DNA of 64,000 nt from contig NZ_AKKC02000011.1 in the NCBI RefSeq assembly GCF_000282095.2, positions 124,001-188,000 on the forward strand. The letters are read 5' to 3'. Position numbers and translations under genes: made by a program. The notes beneath the pieces are model-generated. The model made no database searches. It saw only the letters and a list, made by a program, of their open reading frames with translations, and was not told the DNA's origin. This document shows, in pieces, positions 33,036 to 41,326 of this stretch. Source of the stretch: Rhizobium sp. CF080. GTDB lineage: Bacteria; Pseudomonadota; Alphaproteobacteria; Rhizobiales; Rhizobiaceae. Numbering within the stretch: the stretch's first letter is position 1; every line of letters starts with the position of its first letter.

Positions 33036-35090
33036 TCAATCGACCGTAGCGTTCAGAACCTTTGCAATTTCGGTCGCGAGTTGAATTTGCGTGTACGGCT
33101 TCCCTAACCGAGGAACATCAAGGTCTAGGCCAGGCGGAAGTTCTGCGTAACCCGATGCGATAAGAACGGGGAGTGTCGGTGATATAGTCCGTGCCGCTTT
33201 AACGAGATCACCGCCGTTCATCCCAGGCATCGAATAGTCGGTGATCATGAGATCGACCGCCGGACCATCACGCAAACATTCGAGGGCCTCTTCGCCCGAG
33301 TGCGCCTCCACGACGTCGTGGCCGAGGTCCATCAACATATCGACGGAACTCATGGCGATGAGAATATCATCGTCGACCAGCAGTATTCGCTTTGGCCCAG
33401 TAGCCGCAACTGCACGGGTGTCAGTCTTGCGCTCGGGTGTCTCTGTATCAGCCGTCGTCTCCGAAACCGGAATCCATAGTTCGGCAGTCGTTCCGATCCC
33501 GATGGTACTCGTCAGGCTTAGGTGACCGTTCAACTGTATGGCCAAACCATGGATCATCGAAAGCCCAAGCCCTGTCCCCTTACCCAATTCTTTTGTTGAG
33601 AAAAACGGCTCCACTGCTTTTTTGAGCGTCTCCTCGTCCATGCCATGGCCTTGGTCTGCGACAGACATGACAACATATTTTCCTGCGGAAAGCTGGTCGG
33701 TCGTGAATGGAACGTCGCCTTGCCTCAACTGGATGCGAATGGTGCCACCGCCCGGCATTGCGTCTCGCGCGTTGACCGCGAGATTTAAAAGAGCGAGTTC
33801 GACCTGATTGGCGTCGGCCGAGACGGAAGGAAGGTTTTCGGGCAGGTCGGCTTCAATTTGAATCGACGAGCCAACGGACCGTCGAAGCATATCTTCCATG
33901 CCACGAACCAGACCAGGAAGAGCGACCGGCTCAATCTTGAGGTCCTGTCGACGTGAGAAAGCAAGCAACCTTTGGGTCAGCGACGCACCGCGTCTAGCCC
34001 CCTGCAAGGCTCCATCGATTAAGCGTTTCGCCCGGCTGTCGTCGCCGACATGCCTCTCCAGCATTTCGAGATTGCCCATCACGGCCATCAGCAGGTTATT
34101 AAAGTCGTGTGCCACCCCCCCTGTCAGCTGGCCTATCGCTTCCATCTTTTGAGATTGCCGCAGCTGGTCTTCAGCACGTTCACGCTGGCTGACCTCTGCC
34201 ATCACGTTCGCATGGGCCTCCTGAAGCTCGTGAGTTCGCTCCGCAACTCGCTGCTCCAATATTTCATTGAGCCGACGCTGGTTTTCTTCGGCTTGCATCC
34301 GTGCGGTGATGTCGGCGGACACGCCCACCAGTTTAACCGCTGTTCCAGAGCGGTCTTTATAGAGCTGGGCACGAATTTCGGCCCAGTGAGTGGAGCCGTC
34401 GCGCCAGACAGTTCTGTATTCTATGGAATAATCAGCGCCCGTTTCGACCGTCGCGCGGACGGCCGCCTGCATGCGTTCTTGGTCATCAGGATGGATCGAA
34501 GACAACAAATCCGCGTACGTGAACGGTTCGTTTGCACCACGGCCGAAAATGGCCTTGCAGGTCGTCGAGGTCGTGAGAATTTCGGTAGCCAGGTCAAGTT
34601 CCCAAGCACCAAGCCTTCCGGCTTCGAGCGCCGTCTGGAGACGCCGCTCGCCCTCATCAAGGGCCTCCATCCTCAGCCTTGCCTCGTATTGCCGCCGTCG
34701 TCCTCTTAACGCTGACCGGGCGACACTGATGAAGGTTGTCGCGTGGAAGGGGCGTTCGACGAAGCTCACGTTGCCCAAAACCTCGGACAGCCGGGCTGCT
34801 GCAGGATTTCGTTCCGGTCCGCCTCCACGGGATGTGAGGACAATGAACGGCAAGTCCGACCAACTAGGCTGTTTTTCGATCCAGATTGATACGGCCCTTA
34901 AATCCGCAGACCGTAGCGCTTCCTCAGTGACGACGGCAAACGCAACATCATCACTGAGGCTGGCGACGAAAGATGTCAAATCCCCGACAGCCTTTGCGTT
35001 TGTACCTGCTTCCCCAAGGAGGGACAAAGCGATCTGCGCGTCGCGCCCGTTTGGAGCGTAGACCAGCCCGAATGCATCTCTATTGGGAAT
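33036..35090 (-). CDS. Hybrid histidine kinase (pseudo-receiver-PAS-HisKA-HATPase-receiver)
   Basis: About 684 residues if started at 35090. The N-terminal receiver-like domain (LVYAPNGRDAQIALSLLGEA) lacks the phospho-Asp (VVTEEAL). A PAS domain follows (about 155-265), then the HisKA box with KMEAIGQLTGGVAHDFNNLL, N and G boxes (NLAVNARDAMPGGG, GKGTGLGLSMIHG), and a C-terminal receiver with VDDD and the acceptor in MITDYSMPG. No ATG exists upstream of 35027 in frame. AGGAT lies 7 bases before an ATT at 35090, a rare start. The TTG at 35027 would cut the first strand of the receiver fold. It overlaps the KaiC gene by 11 bases. Confidence 0.85.
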   Translation of the reverse strand: MPNRDAFGLVYAPNGRDAQIALSLLGEAGTNAKAVGDLTSFVASLSDDVAFAVVTEEALRSADLRAVSIWIEKQPSWSDLPFIVLTSRGGGPERNPAAARLSEVLGNVSFVERPFHATTFISVARSALRGRRRQYEARLRMEALDEGERRLQTALEAGRLGAWELDLATEILTTSTTCKAIFGRGANEPFTYADLLSSIHPDDQERMQAAVRATVETGADYSIEYRTVWRDGSTHWAEIRAQLYKDRSGTAVKLVGVSADITARMQAEENQRRLNEILEQRVAERTHELQEAHANVMAEVSQRERAEDQLRQSQKMEAIGQLTGGVAHDFNNLLMAVMGNLEMLERHVGDDSRAKRLIDGALQGARRGASLTQRLLAFSRRQDLKIEPVALPGLVRGMEDMLRRSVGSSIQIEADLPENLPSVSADANQVELALLNLAVNARDAMPGGGTIRIQLRQGDVPFTTDQLSAGKYVVMSVADQGHGMDEETLKKAVEPFFSTKELGKGTGLGLSMIHGLAIQLNGHLSLTSTIGIGTTAELWIPVSETTADTETPERKTDTRAVAATGPKRILLVDDDILIAMSSVDMLMDLGHDVVEAHSGEEALECLRDGPAVDLMITDYSMPGMNGGDLVKAARTISPTLPVLIASGYAELPPGLDLDVPRLGKPYTQIQLATEIAKVLNATVD

Positions 35091-36591
35091 CGCTGCTATC
35101 CTTGTCTAAGATTTGCAGGACGGACTGCCTTTCGCCTACGAAGGTCGGAACACCGCGAAGGACACCTTGGAATTCCGTCAGCGGATCGCCCAAGGTCAGT
35201 CCATTTTCCGAAATACGATATTCCCGGATGGTATGCTCGTGCCTGCCGGTCCGTTTCTTGATGACGGACACGGCCCGACGAACCTTTCCCAACGCCTCGA
35301 AATATCGCAACAGGATAACGCTGTCCGCGAGGTAGGTCACATCGACAGGCGACTTCATATCGCCAACGAGACCATGCTGGGCAACAGTCAGATATGTGTT
35401 CGCGCCCTGGCGGTTCAAGTATTGCAGCAACTCATGCATGTGCAGGATGAGCGCGTTCTCTTCCGGCATGGATGCCTGGTAGCCGTTGATACTGTCGATT
35501 ACGACCGTCTTTGCGTCAAAGCTGGCAACCCTATTTCTCACACGCTGAGCGAACTCGCCTGGCGACAATTCGGCTGCATCAAGCTGTTCGATATGCATCA
35601 AACCTTGGTCGCGCAACCTCTCAAGATCGAGGCCCATCGCCTTCGTCCTCGAAAATAGCAAACCCAGTTCTTCGTCGAAGATGAAAACGGCTGCCTTCTC
35701 GCCGCGCTTAACTGCCGCGTCGACGAACTGTAGCGCAAAAAGGCTTTTCCCTGTACCGGCTGGACCAATCAAAAGCGTGCTCGATCCACGCCCGATCCCG
35801 CCACCAAGTAGTTCATCGAACTCCTCAATGCCGCTTGATAGGGTCGTACGCTCGAAACCTGTTTTATGTTCGACAGCCCGTAGACGAGGGAAAACGGCTA
35901 TGCCGCCTTTTTGAATGATAAAATCGTGAAACCCGCCCCGAAAAGATTGACCACGGTATTTGATAACGCGCAGCCGTCTCCGTTCGGAGCCATAGTCCGG
36001 GGCGAGCTGCTCCAGATAAATCACGCCGTGCACCACGCTGTGGACGGTTTTATCAAGGTTGTCGGCGGTCATATCGTCAAGCAGCAGAACCGTCGCGTTT
36101 GACCTGGAAAAATAATGCTTCAAAGCCAATATCTGTCGCCGATATCTCAAGGAGCTTTGAGCGAGCAGCCTTATCTCGGAAAGGCTATCGATGACTACCC
36201 GGTTAGGCTTCACGCGCTCGAACGCTTCGAAGATCAGCTTTGTTGTTTCGCCCAGTTCAAGATCGGAAGAATAAAGCAGGCTTTGCTGCTGGTCGGCGTC
36301 GAGAAGACTTTCGGGCGGGACAAGTTCAAATATTTCGATGTTGTCGCTGATTTCCAAGTCATGGGACGCCGCCGCATCCCGAAGCTCTTCATCCGTCTCA
36401 GACAGGCTGATATAAAGGCACCGTTCGTTGAGCCTTGCGCCCTCTATAAGGAACTGCAAGGCTATCGTTGTCTTACCGGTACCGGGTGATCCTTCCAGCA
36501 AGAAAACGTGACGTCGAGTGAAGCCACCGGCCAGTACGTCGTCCAGACCTGGAATTCCTGTTTCGGCTTTTGTTGTCAGAATTTCGTCCAT
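35080..36591 (-). CDS. KaiC-like tandem RecA-type ATPase
   Basis: A 503-residue protein with two KaiC domains. Walker A motifs are GSPGTGKTT (34-42) and GPAGTGKS (275-282). Catalytic acid clusters SETDEEL and FDEEL and Walker B strands VVIDSLSE and VVIDSING are present. AGGAGG lies 5 bases before the ATG at 36591, which rules out the longer frame to 36708. No kaiA or kaiB is nearby. KaiC homologues paired with hybrid histidine kinases in non-cyanobacteria are thought to act in signalling or stress adaptation rather than as clocks. Coupled to the kinase by overlap. Confidence 0.9.
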   Translation of the reverse strand: MDEILTTKAETGIPGLDDVLAGGFTRRHVFLLEGSPGTGKTTIALQFLIEGARLNERCLYISLSETDEELRDAAASHDLEISDNIEIFELVPPESLLDADQQQSLLYSSDLELGETTKLIFEAFERVKPNRVVIDSLSEIRLLAQSSLRYRRQILALKHYFSRSNATVLLLDDMTADNLDKTVHSVVHGVIYLEQLAPDYGSERRRLRVIKYRGQSFRGGFHDFIIQKGGIAVFPRLRAVEHKTGFERTTLSSGIEEFDELLGGGIGRGSSTLLIGPAGTGKSLFALQFVDAAVKRGEKAAVFIFDEELGLLFSRTKAMGLDLERLRDQGLMHIEQLDAAELSPGEFAQRVRNRVASFDAKTVVIDSINGYQASMPEENALILHMHELLQYLNRQGANTYLTVAQHGLVGDMKSPVDVTYLADSVILLRYFEALGKVRRAVSVIKKRTGRHEHTIREYRISENGLTLGDPLTEFQGVLRGVPTFVGERQSVLQILDKDSSDSQ

Positions 36592-36916
36592 TTTTCCTCC
36601 TGGTTCGTCGAATGTAGAGTGCCAAGCGACCTCAGCAAGGCGGCGCTCCAAGATATTGAATGGAAGCACTCTCGCCAGCCATGGCCCGATTTTTGTTGAT
36701 TCTGTCAATTAACTATGACGTCCCGGTCTTAGAACGTCGCGTCCACTGACCAGGTACTGCCGATGAGCTTGTAGCTTGACGACACGGCAGGAGAGACGCC
36801 TATCGTGGACGTTCGGCGCGAGTGGTCTACCAGACACCCGCAGGCAGTGTTTCACTTCCTCTTGGAACGAAACGGCCATTCAAGCGATAGGAGCGACAGC
36901 AAAGTAGAGGAGTATC
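36592..36916. other. Divergent intergenic region between kaiC-like gene and DUF6894 gene
   Basis: No gene is supported. It must hold divergent promoters. The only recognisable element is an EcfG-like promoter on the plus strand (36864-36888). Upstream of the KaiC gene no clear sigma-factor motif was found. Confidence 0.4.
36864..36888 (+). promoter_or_regulatory. EcfG-like general stress promoter
   Basis: GGAAC at 36864-36868 and CGAT 16 bases later fit the rhizobial EcfG consensus GGAAC-N16/17-CGTT with one mismatch. It lies 29 bases before the DUF6894 start codon, a sensible distance for a stress gene. Confidence 0.4.
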
Positions 36917-37153
36917 ATGGCCAAGTATTTCTTCGATGTCATCAACGGCGAGGGTCCCATGCGCGATGACGAAGGGACCGATCTTCCGAATGCCGACGCT
37001 GTAAGAGCCGCTGTGGCGAAAATTGCGTTCGATGTCGCAAAGGACGAACTTGAAGATCAGAATGGGGCTGTCATCACAGTGAACGTGAGAGATGATAGCG
37101 ACTTCACCGTTTTTTCGGGTCACCTGTTGTTCAGCACCGAATGGAGAAATTAA
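36917..37153 (+). CDS. DUF6894-domain small protein
   Basis: A 78-residue protein starting AKYFFDVINGEGPMRDDEGT, the typical DUF6894 opening (YFFD...G....D..G..L). It continues with ANA-type helix and a C-terminal beta strand. GAGGAG lies 5 bases before the ATG. The family is common in Rhizobiales and has no assigned function. The EcfG-like promoter suggests stress induction. Confidence 0.8.
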   Translation: MAKYFFDVINGEGPMRDDEGTDLPNADAVRAAVAKIAFDVAKDELEDQNGAVITVNVRDDSDFTVFSGHLLFSTEWRN

Positions 37154-37204
37154 TCGGTCTCGGTGAAAGCAAGCCCTATGCCACAAGTATCCCGTTTCTC
37201 GCTG

Positions 37205-37368
37205 GACCGACGCCGAAGGCAATTACCTTTGACTGCTATGGCACTCTTGTACAGTGGCACGAATGTTTCGAATTTCCTGGACTTGCGGGCATTGACAAAA
37301 AATCCTTTCTATTCCATAGGTTAACGACATTCCGAGGGGAGCATCTGACGATGCTGAGATGGCGCTGA
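37205..37368 (+). pseudogene. Haloacid dehalogenase N-terminal stub
   Basis: The frame contains KAITFDCYGTLVQWHE, the nucleophile motif (DxYGT) of type II L-2-haloacid dehalogenases, and then loses similarity within about 20 residues. A complete enzyme would need about 200 more. It looks like the scar of a deletion at the right edge of the accessory island, 60 bases before the TPP riboswitch. Confidence 0.6.
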
Positions 37369-37416
37369 GCCGGACCCTTGAACCTGATCCGGGTCATGCC
37401 GGCGTAGGAACGGAAA
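37329..37416 (+). promoter_or_regulatory. TPP riboswitch (THI element)
   Basis: The core TGCTGAGATG...ACCCTTGAACCTGATC and GGGTCATGCCGGCGTAGGAA matches the thiamine-pyrophosphate aptamer. The 5' side GAGGGGAGCATC and the P1 stem TTCCG (37330-37334) with CGGAA (37411-37415) complete it. It should switch off the downstream transporter when TPP is plentiful. Confidence 0.92.
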
Positions 37417-37492
37417 TAGGCGTCACCCGACGATTTTTCTCTTCTCCGCTTCACCTGGATCTCCGTGATTGATTTGATCTGGAGATCGACCG

Positions 37493-37558
37493 ATGACATT
37501 CATTCTTTCCGTTGTCCCAAGAGGATATTCAGCCGTCGCGTGCAGTTCCGACGCGTAG
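37493..37558 (+). CDS. Short leader-like ORF (21 codons)
   Basis: ATG at 37493 has GGAGATCG upstream and the frame ends at TAG 37556-37558, 4 bases before the permease ATG. The peptide (MTFILSVVPRGYSAVACSSD then A) matches nothing known. It could be a leader between riboswitch and permease, or a remnant of a lost gene. Evidence is only the ribosome site and position. Confidence 0.25.
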   Translation: MTFILSVVPRGYSAVACSSDA

Positions 37559-37562
37559 CATC

Positions 37563-38345
37563 ATGCGCGCGTATCATGCGGTCGTCGGCCTCGTCCTGCT
37601 TGTCGCCCTCTGGCAGGCCGGCGTCTGGCTGTTCGCTCCACCCCGTTATATTCTGCCGTCGCCCATTGCCGTCGCTTCCGCCTTTCTGCGGCAGCCGGGT
37701 TTCCTGCTGCAAAACAGTCTCGTCACGCTGACGGAAATCGTGTTCGGGCTGGTGATCGGTGCTGGCATCGGGATCGCCACCGCCTTCGGCGTTGCGGCGC
37801 TGCCGCGGCTTGGCCGTCTCGTCTGGCCGATGGTGCTGATCCTGCAGGCCTTCCCGGTCTTCGTGCTGGCGCCTATCCTGGTTCTCTGGCTCGGTTTCGG
37901 TCTCGCCTCGAAAGTGGCGATGACGACGATCATCATCTTCTTTCCGGTCGCGTCGGCCTTTGCCGACGGTCTTCGCCGCACCGATCAGGAAATCCTCGAC
38001 GCCGTTTCGCTGGAGGGGGCAAGTCACTGGCAGACGCTGGTCTCGATGCGCGTGCCGCTGGCGATCCCGAGCCTCGTCTCGGGCCTCAGGGTCGCGGCGC
38101 CGCTGGCGCCGCTCGGCGCGGTCGTCGGCGAATGGGTCGGCGCGTCGGGCGGGCTCGGCTTCGTGATGGTCCAAGCCAATGCGCGCATGCAGACCGATAC
38201 GGTGTTCGCGGCCATGACCATACTCGCCATCCTCACCCTAACTTTAAGGCTTCTCATCGACCGGCTGACGGCCGGTCTCGCCCCCTGGGCCAGCGAAGCC
38301 GATCCTTCATCTTCATCCGCATCAAGGAGTTCCGTTCGATCATGA
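37563..38345 (+). CDS. thiX: ABC transporter permease, thiamine-precursor type (ThiX-like)
   Basis: A 260-residue permease of the SsuC/TauC class with about six membrane helices and the coupling motif SLEGASHWQTLVSMRVPLAI. It is under a TPP riboswitch and next to an NMT1/THI5-like binding protein, which points to uptake of a thiamine pyrimidine precursor (ThiXYZ system). The start is uncertain: ATG at 37563 or TTG at 37512. No ATPase gene (thiZ) is present in the operon. Confidence 0.78.
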   Translation: MRAYHAVVGLVLLVALWQAGVWLFAPPRYILPSPIAVASAFLRQPGFLLQNSLVTLTEIVFGLVIGAGIGIATAFGVAALPRLGRLVWPMVLILQAFPVFVLAPILVLWLGFGLASKVAMTTIIIFFPVASAFADGLRRTDQEILDAVSLEGASHWQTLVSMRVPLAIPSLVSGLRVAAPLAPLGAVVGEWVGASGGLGFVMVQANARMQTDTVFAAMTILAILTLTLRLLIDRLTAGLAPWASEADPSSSSASRSSVRS

Positions 38346-39286
38346 TCCGTATCCTCACAGCCTCCGTCATCGCGCTCGCCAGCTTGGCCGCGCCCGCACC
38401 CACGCAGGCGGCCGACAAGCTCAGCGTGTTGCTCGAATGGTTCGTCAATCCGGATCACGCGCCGATGGTCATCGCCCAGCAGCGCGGGCTGTTTGCCGAT
38501 GCCAATCTCGATGTTGAACTCATCCCTCCGTCCGATCCGTCCGCGGTGCCGCGCCTCGTTTCGGCAGGCCAGGCGGATATCGGTATCCACTACCAGCCCA
38601 ACCTCTATCTCGACCACGAAGCCGGCCTGCCGCTGGTGCGGTTCGGCACGCTGGTCGAAACTCCGCTCAACACCGTCATGGTTCTGGCGGACGGCCCGAT
38701 CAAGAGCCTCAAGGACCTGAAGGGCAAAAAGGTCGGCTTCTCGGTCACCGGCTTCGAAGATGCCATGCTGAAGCGCATGCTGGCCTCGGAAGGGCTTTCC
38801 AACGACGACGTGGAACTGATCAACGTCAACTTCTCCCTGTCGCCGTCGCTGATCGGCGGCAAGGTGGATGCGACGCTCGGCGGCTTCCGCAATTTCGAGT
38901 TGACCCAGATGAAGCTGGAAGGCCATGCGGGCCGCGCGTTTTTCCCGGAAGAGCATGGCGTGCCGGCCTATGACGAGCTAATCTTCGTCACCCGCCGCGA
39001 TTCTGCCGCCGACAGCCGCCTGCCGCGCTTCCTGCACGCGGTCGAGCAGGCGTCGATCTTTATCACCAACCATCCGCAGGAAGCCTGGCAGCTTTTCGTC
39101 AAGGCCTATCCGAACCTCGACGACGAGCTCAATCGCACCGCATTCTTCGACACGCTGCCGCGTTTTGCCAAGCGCCCGGCCGCACTCGACCAGGGCCGCT
39201 ACCAGCGTTTCGCCACCTTCATGAAGGAAATGGGGCTGATCAAGAGCGTGCCGCCTGTCGCCGACGTCGCGGTCGAAATCAGGTAG
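38342..39286 (+). CDS. thiY: ABC substrate-binding protein, NMT1/THI5-like (ThiY)
   Basis: A 314-residue periplasmic protein. The signal peptide MIRILTASVIALASLAAPAP is cleaved near TQAA. The mature start KLSVLLEWFVNPDHAPMVIA, with IGIHYQPNLYLDHEAGLPLV after it, is typical of ThiY receptors for formylamino-pyrimidine thiamine precursors. The ATG overlaps the permease stop (ATGA). The longer frame from 38132 is inside the permease gene. Confidence 0.85.
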   Translation: MIRILTASVIALASLAAPAPTQAADKLSVLLEWFVNPDHAPMVIAQQRGLFADANLDVELIPPSDPSAVPRLVSAGQADIGIHYQPNLYLDHEAGLPLVRFGTLVETPLNTVMVLADGPIKSLKDLKGKKVGFSVTGFEDAMLKRMLASEGLSNDDVELINVNFSLSPSLIGGKVDATLGGFRNFELTQMKLEGHAGRAFFPEEHGVPAYDELIFVTRRDSAADSRLPRFLHAVEQASIFITNHPQEAWQLFVKAYPNLDDELNRTAFFDTLPRFAKRPAALDQGRYQRFATFMKEMGLIKSVPPVADVAVEIR

Positions 39287-39317
39287 GCCAAGTCGCTGAT
39301 ATTGTTTGATTTGAACG

Positions 39318-39376
39318 CCGGGGTTCGCGTAACGTGATTTCCATGCCAGATAGGCTTTCAACGTTACGGACCCCGG
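39318..39376 (+). terminator. Long inverted repeat between thiY and nadQ
   Basis: CCGGGGT-tcgc-GTAACGT (39318-39335) pairs with ACGTTAC-gg-ACCCCGG (39361-39376) around a 25-base loop. AGTTTTCTT follows, so it may terminate the thi transcript. The 3' arm also covers part of the GGAG ribosome site of nadQ, so it might instead restrain nadQ translation. Confidence 0.5.
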
Positions 39377-39383
39377 AGTTTTC

Positions 39384-40286
39384 TTGGCCATCGGACTTGC
39401 TCATGCGGAACTGATCGCGGTTCTTTCGGCCGTCACCGGCGACGAGCCGCGCGTGATGACGGTTCGTTCCGGAGATGCGCTGCCGTCCGGGCCTTTCGAA
39501 CTCGGCCACAGAAGCCTACAGGCCGGGCTGCGGGAATGGGTTAGGGACCAGACCGGCCATCCGCTCGGTTATCTCGAACAGCTCTATACCTTCGCCGACC
39601 GCGACCGGACCCACGAGGATGCCGAGGGGCGGACGATCTCGATCAGCTATCTCGGCCTCGTCCGCGAACAGGCCGCCCCCGGCGCCGGCAAACCGGGCTG
39701 GCACGGCTGGTACGAATATTTCCCCTGGGAAGATCATCGCAGGGGTGGGCCGGATATTCTGGCCGACATCACCGGGCGTCTTGAGGGTTGGATCGCCTCG
39801 GAACCAGCACGCCGCGAGCACCGCCAGCGCCGCGTCGATTTCGCCTTCGGCCTTGATGGCGCCGTCTGGAACGAGGATCTCGGCCTGCAGCGCTATGAGC
39901 TGATGTACGAGGCGGGGTTGGTGACCGAGGCGGGCTGCCCGCCGGCCAAAAGTTTCGGCCGTTCGATGTTTGCCGATCACCGCCGTATCCTGGCGACCGG
40001 GATCGCGCGGCTGCGCGCCAAGATCAAATACCGTCCGGTCGTCTTCGAATTGATGCCGGAGAGTTTTACGCTGTCGCAATTGCAGCGCACCGTCGAAGCA
40101 CTTGCCGGCCTCACCCTGCACAAGCCGAACTTCCGCCGGCTGATCGACCAGCAGGAACTGATCGAGGAAACCGGCGAGGCGACCAGTGAGACGGGCGGAC
40201 GGCCCGCCAAGCTCTTCCGCTACCGTCATGCTGTCCTCGAAGAGCGTGCGCTGTCGGGTTCAAAACTTCCGCTTTCACGCAATTGA
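39384..40286 (+). CDS. nadQ: NAD-biosynthesis transcriptional regulator NadQ
   Basis: A 300-residue regulator of the NadQ type (COG4111). The first ~150 residues are a Nudix-related ligand domain (LEQLYTFADRDRT, ISYLGLVRE). The C-terminal part is a winged helix (FTLSQLQRTVEALAGLTLHK, then PNFRRLIDQQELIEETGE). The start is TTG with GGAG 6 bases upstream. It sits directly before nadABC with two palindromes in the gap, the arrangement expected for the alphaproteobacterial NadQ repressor. Confidence 0.85.
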   Translation: MAIGLAHAELIAVLSAVTGDEPRVMTVRSGDALPSGPFELGHRSLQAGLREWVRDQTGHPLGYLEQLYTFADRDRTHEDAEGRTISISYLGLVREQAAPGAGKPGWHGWYEYFPWEDHRRGGPDILADITGRLEGWIASEPARREHRQRRVDFAFGLDGAVWNEDLGLQRYELMYEAGLVTEAGCPPAKSFGRSMFADHRRILATGIARLRAKIKYRPVVFELMPESFTLSQLQRTVEALAGLTLHKPNFRRLIDQQELIEETGEATSETGGRPAKLFRYRHAVLEERALSGSKLPLSRN

Positions 40287-40289
40287 CAT

Positions 40290-40340
40290 AAACTCGAATC
40301 GAGAATATCTCTTTGCGCCGGATATACTCACTTCGAGTAT
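40290..40340. promoter_or_regulatory. Two NadQ operator candidates
   Basis: Box 1 (40290-40306) is AAACTC-GAATC-GAGAAT and box 2 (40324-40340) is ATACTC-ACTTC-GAGTAT, a perfect 6-5-6 palindrome. Both fit xxACTC-N5-GAGxAT and lie 34 bases apart, between nadQ and nadA. They would place NadQ over the nadA promoter. Confidence 0.6.
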
Positions 40341-40354
40341 AAAAGGAGCTGTTG

Positions 40355-41326
40355 ATGAATTCTCCGCTTTCGGTTTCCTCGCTTTACGATCGTGTCAGCC
40401 GCGTCATCCCCAAGGCCGAATGGATGAGCTACGAGGCGGATGTCGCAGCGATCCTGGAGCTCAAGCGCACCCGCAACGCTGTCATCCTCGCCCACAACTA
40501 TCAGACGCCGGAAATCTTCCATGGCGTCGCGGATATCGTCGGCGACAGCCTGGCGCTCGCCCGCAAGGCGATCGACGTAGATGCGGATGTCATCGTGCTC
40601 GCCGGCGTGCACTTCATGGCGGAGACGGCAAAACTGCTCAATCCGAGCAAGACGGTGCTGATCCCGGACATGGCGGCGGGCTGTTCGCTGGCGGATTCCA
40701 TCACCCCGGAAGACATCGCGCTGCTGCGGCAGGCGCATCCGGGCGTGCCGATCATCACCTATGTGAACACCTCAGCGGCAGTGAAGGCGGCGTCTGACAT
40801 CTGCTGCACCTCCGGCAATGCCAAGCAGGTGGTGGAATCGCTCGGCGTTCCGAAAGTGCTGATGATCCCGGACGAATATCTGGCGCAGAACGTGGCGCGA
40901 GAAACCAATGTCGAGATCATCGCCTGGCACGGCCATTGCGAGGTGCATGAGCTGTTCAATGCACAGGACGTCCGCGATCTGCGCGAGGCACATCCGGGCG
41001 TCGTGGTACTTGCGCATCCGGAATGCCCACCGGAAGTGGTGGCCGAGGCCGACTTTGCCGGTTCGACCGCCGTGATGTCCGATTATGTCGGCCAGAAAAA
41101 GCCGGCCCGGGTCGTGCTTCTGACGGAATGCTCGATGAGCGACAATGTCGCCGTGCATCATCCGGATGTGGAATTCGTGCGGCCCTGCAATCTCTGCCCG
41201 CACATGAAGCGCATCACGCTCGCCAACATCCGCAAGGCGCTTGAGGAGAACCAGCACGAGGTGACTGTCGATCCGTCGATCGCGGTCGCCGCCCGCCGCG
41301 CAGTCGAGAGGATGCTCGCCATATGA
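40355..41326 (+). CDS. nadA: Quinolinate synthase NadA
   Basis: A 323-residue 4Fe-4S enzyme that condenses iminoaspartate with dihydroxyacetone phosphate to quinolinate. Cysteines in the expected places are in AAGCSLAD, HPECPPEV and CNLCPHMK. The N-terminal AVILAHNYQTPEI and VLAGVHFMAETAKLL are family hallmarks. AAAAGGAG precedes the ATG at 40355. The stop overlaps nadB by ATGA. Confidence 0.95.
   Translation: MNSPLSVSSLYDRVSRVIPKAEWMSYEADVAAILELKRTRNAVILAHNYQTPEIFHGVADIVGDSLALARKAIDVDADVIVLAGVHFMAETAKLLNPSKTVLIPDMAAGCSLADSITPEDIALLRQAHPGVPIITYVNTSAAVKAASDICCTSGNAKQVVESLGVPKVLMIPDEYLAQNVARETNVEIIAWHGHCEVHELFNAQDVRDLREAHPGVVVLAHPECPPEVVAEADFAGSTAVMSDYVGQKKPARVVLLTECSMSDNVAVHHPDVEFVRPCNLCPHMKRITLANIRKALEENQHEVTVDPSIAVAARRAVERMLAI

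Noticed and set aside
37141..37368. Functional 75-residue gene
   Set aside because: Only the first motif of a dehalogenase is present and the start overlaps the DUF6894 gene; treated as a stub.
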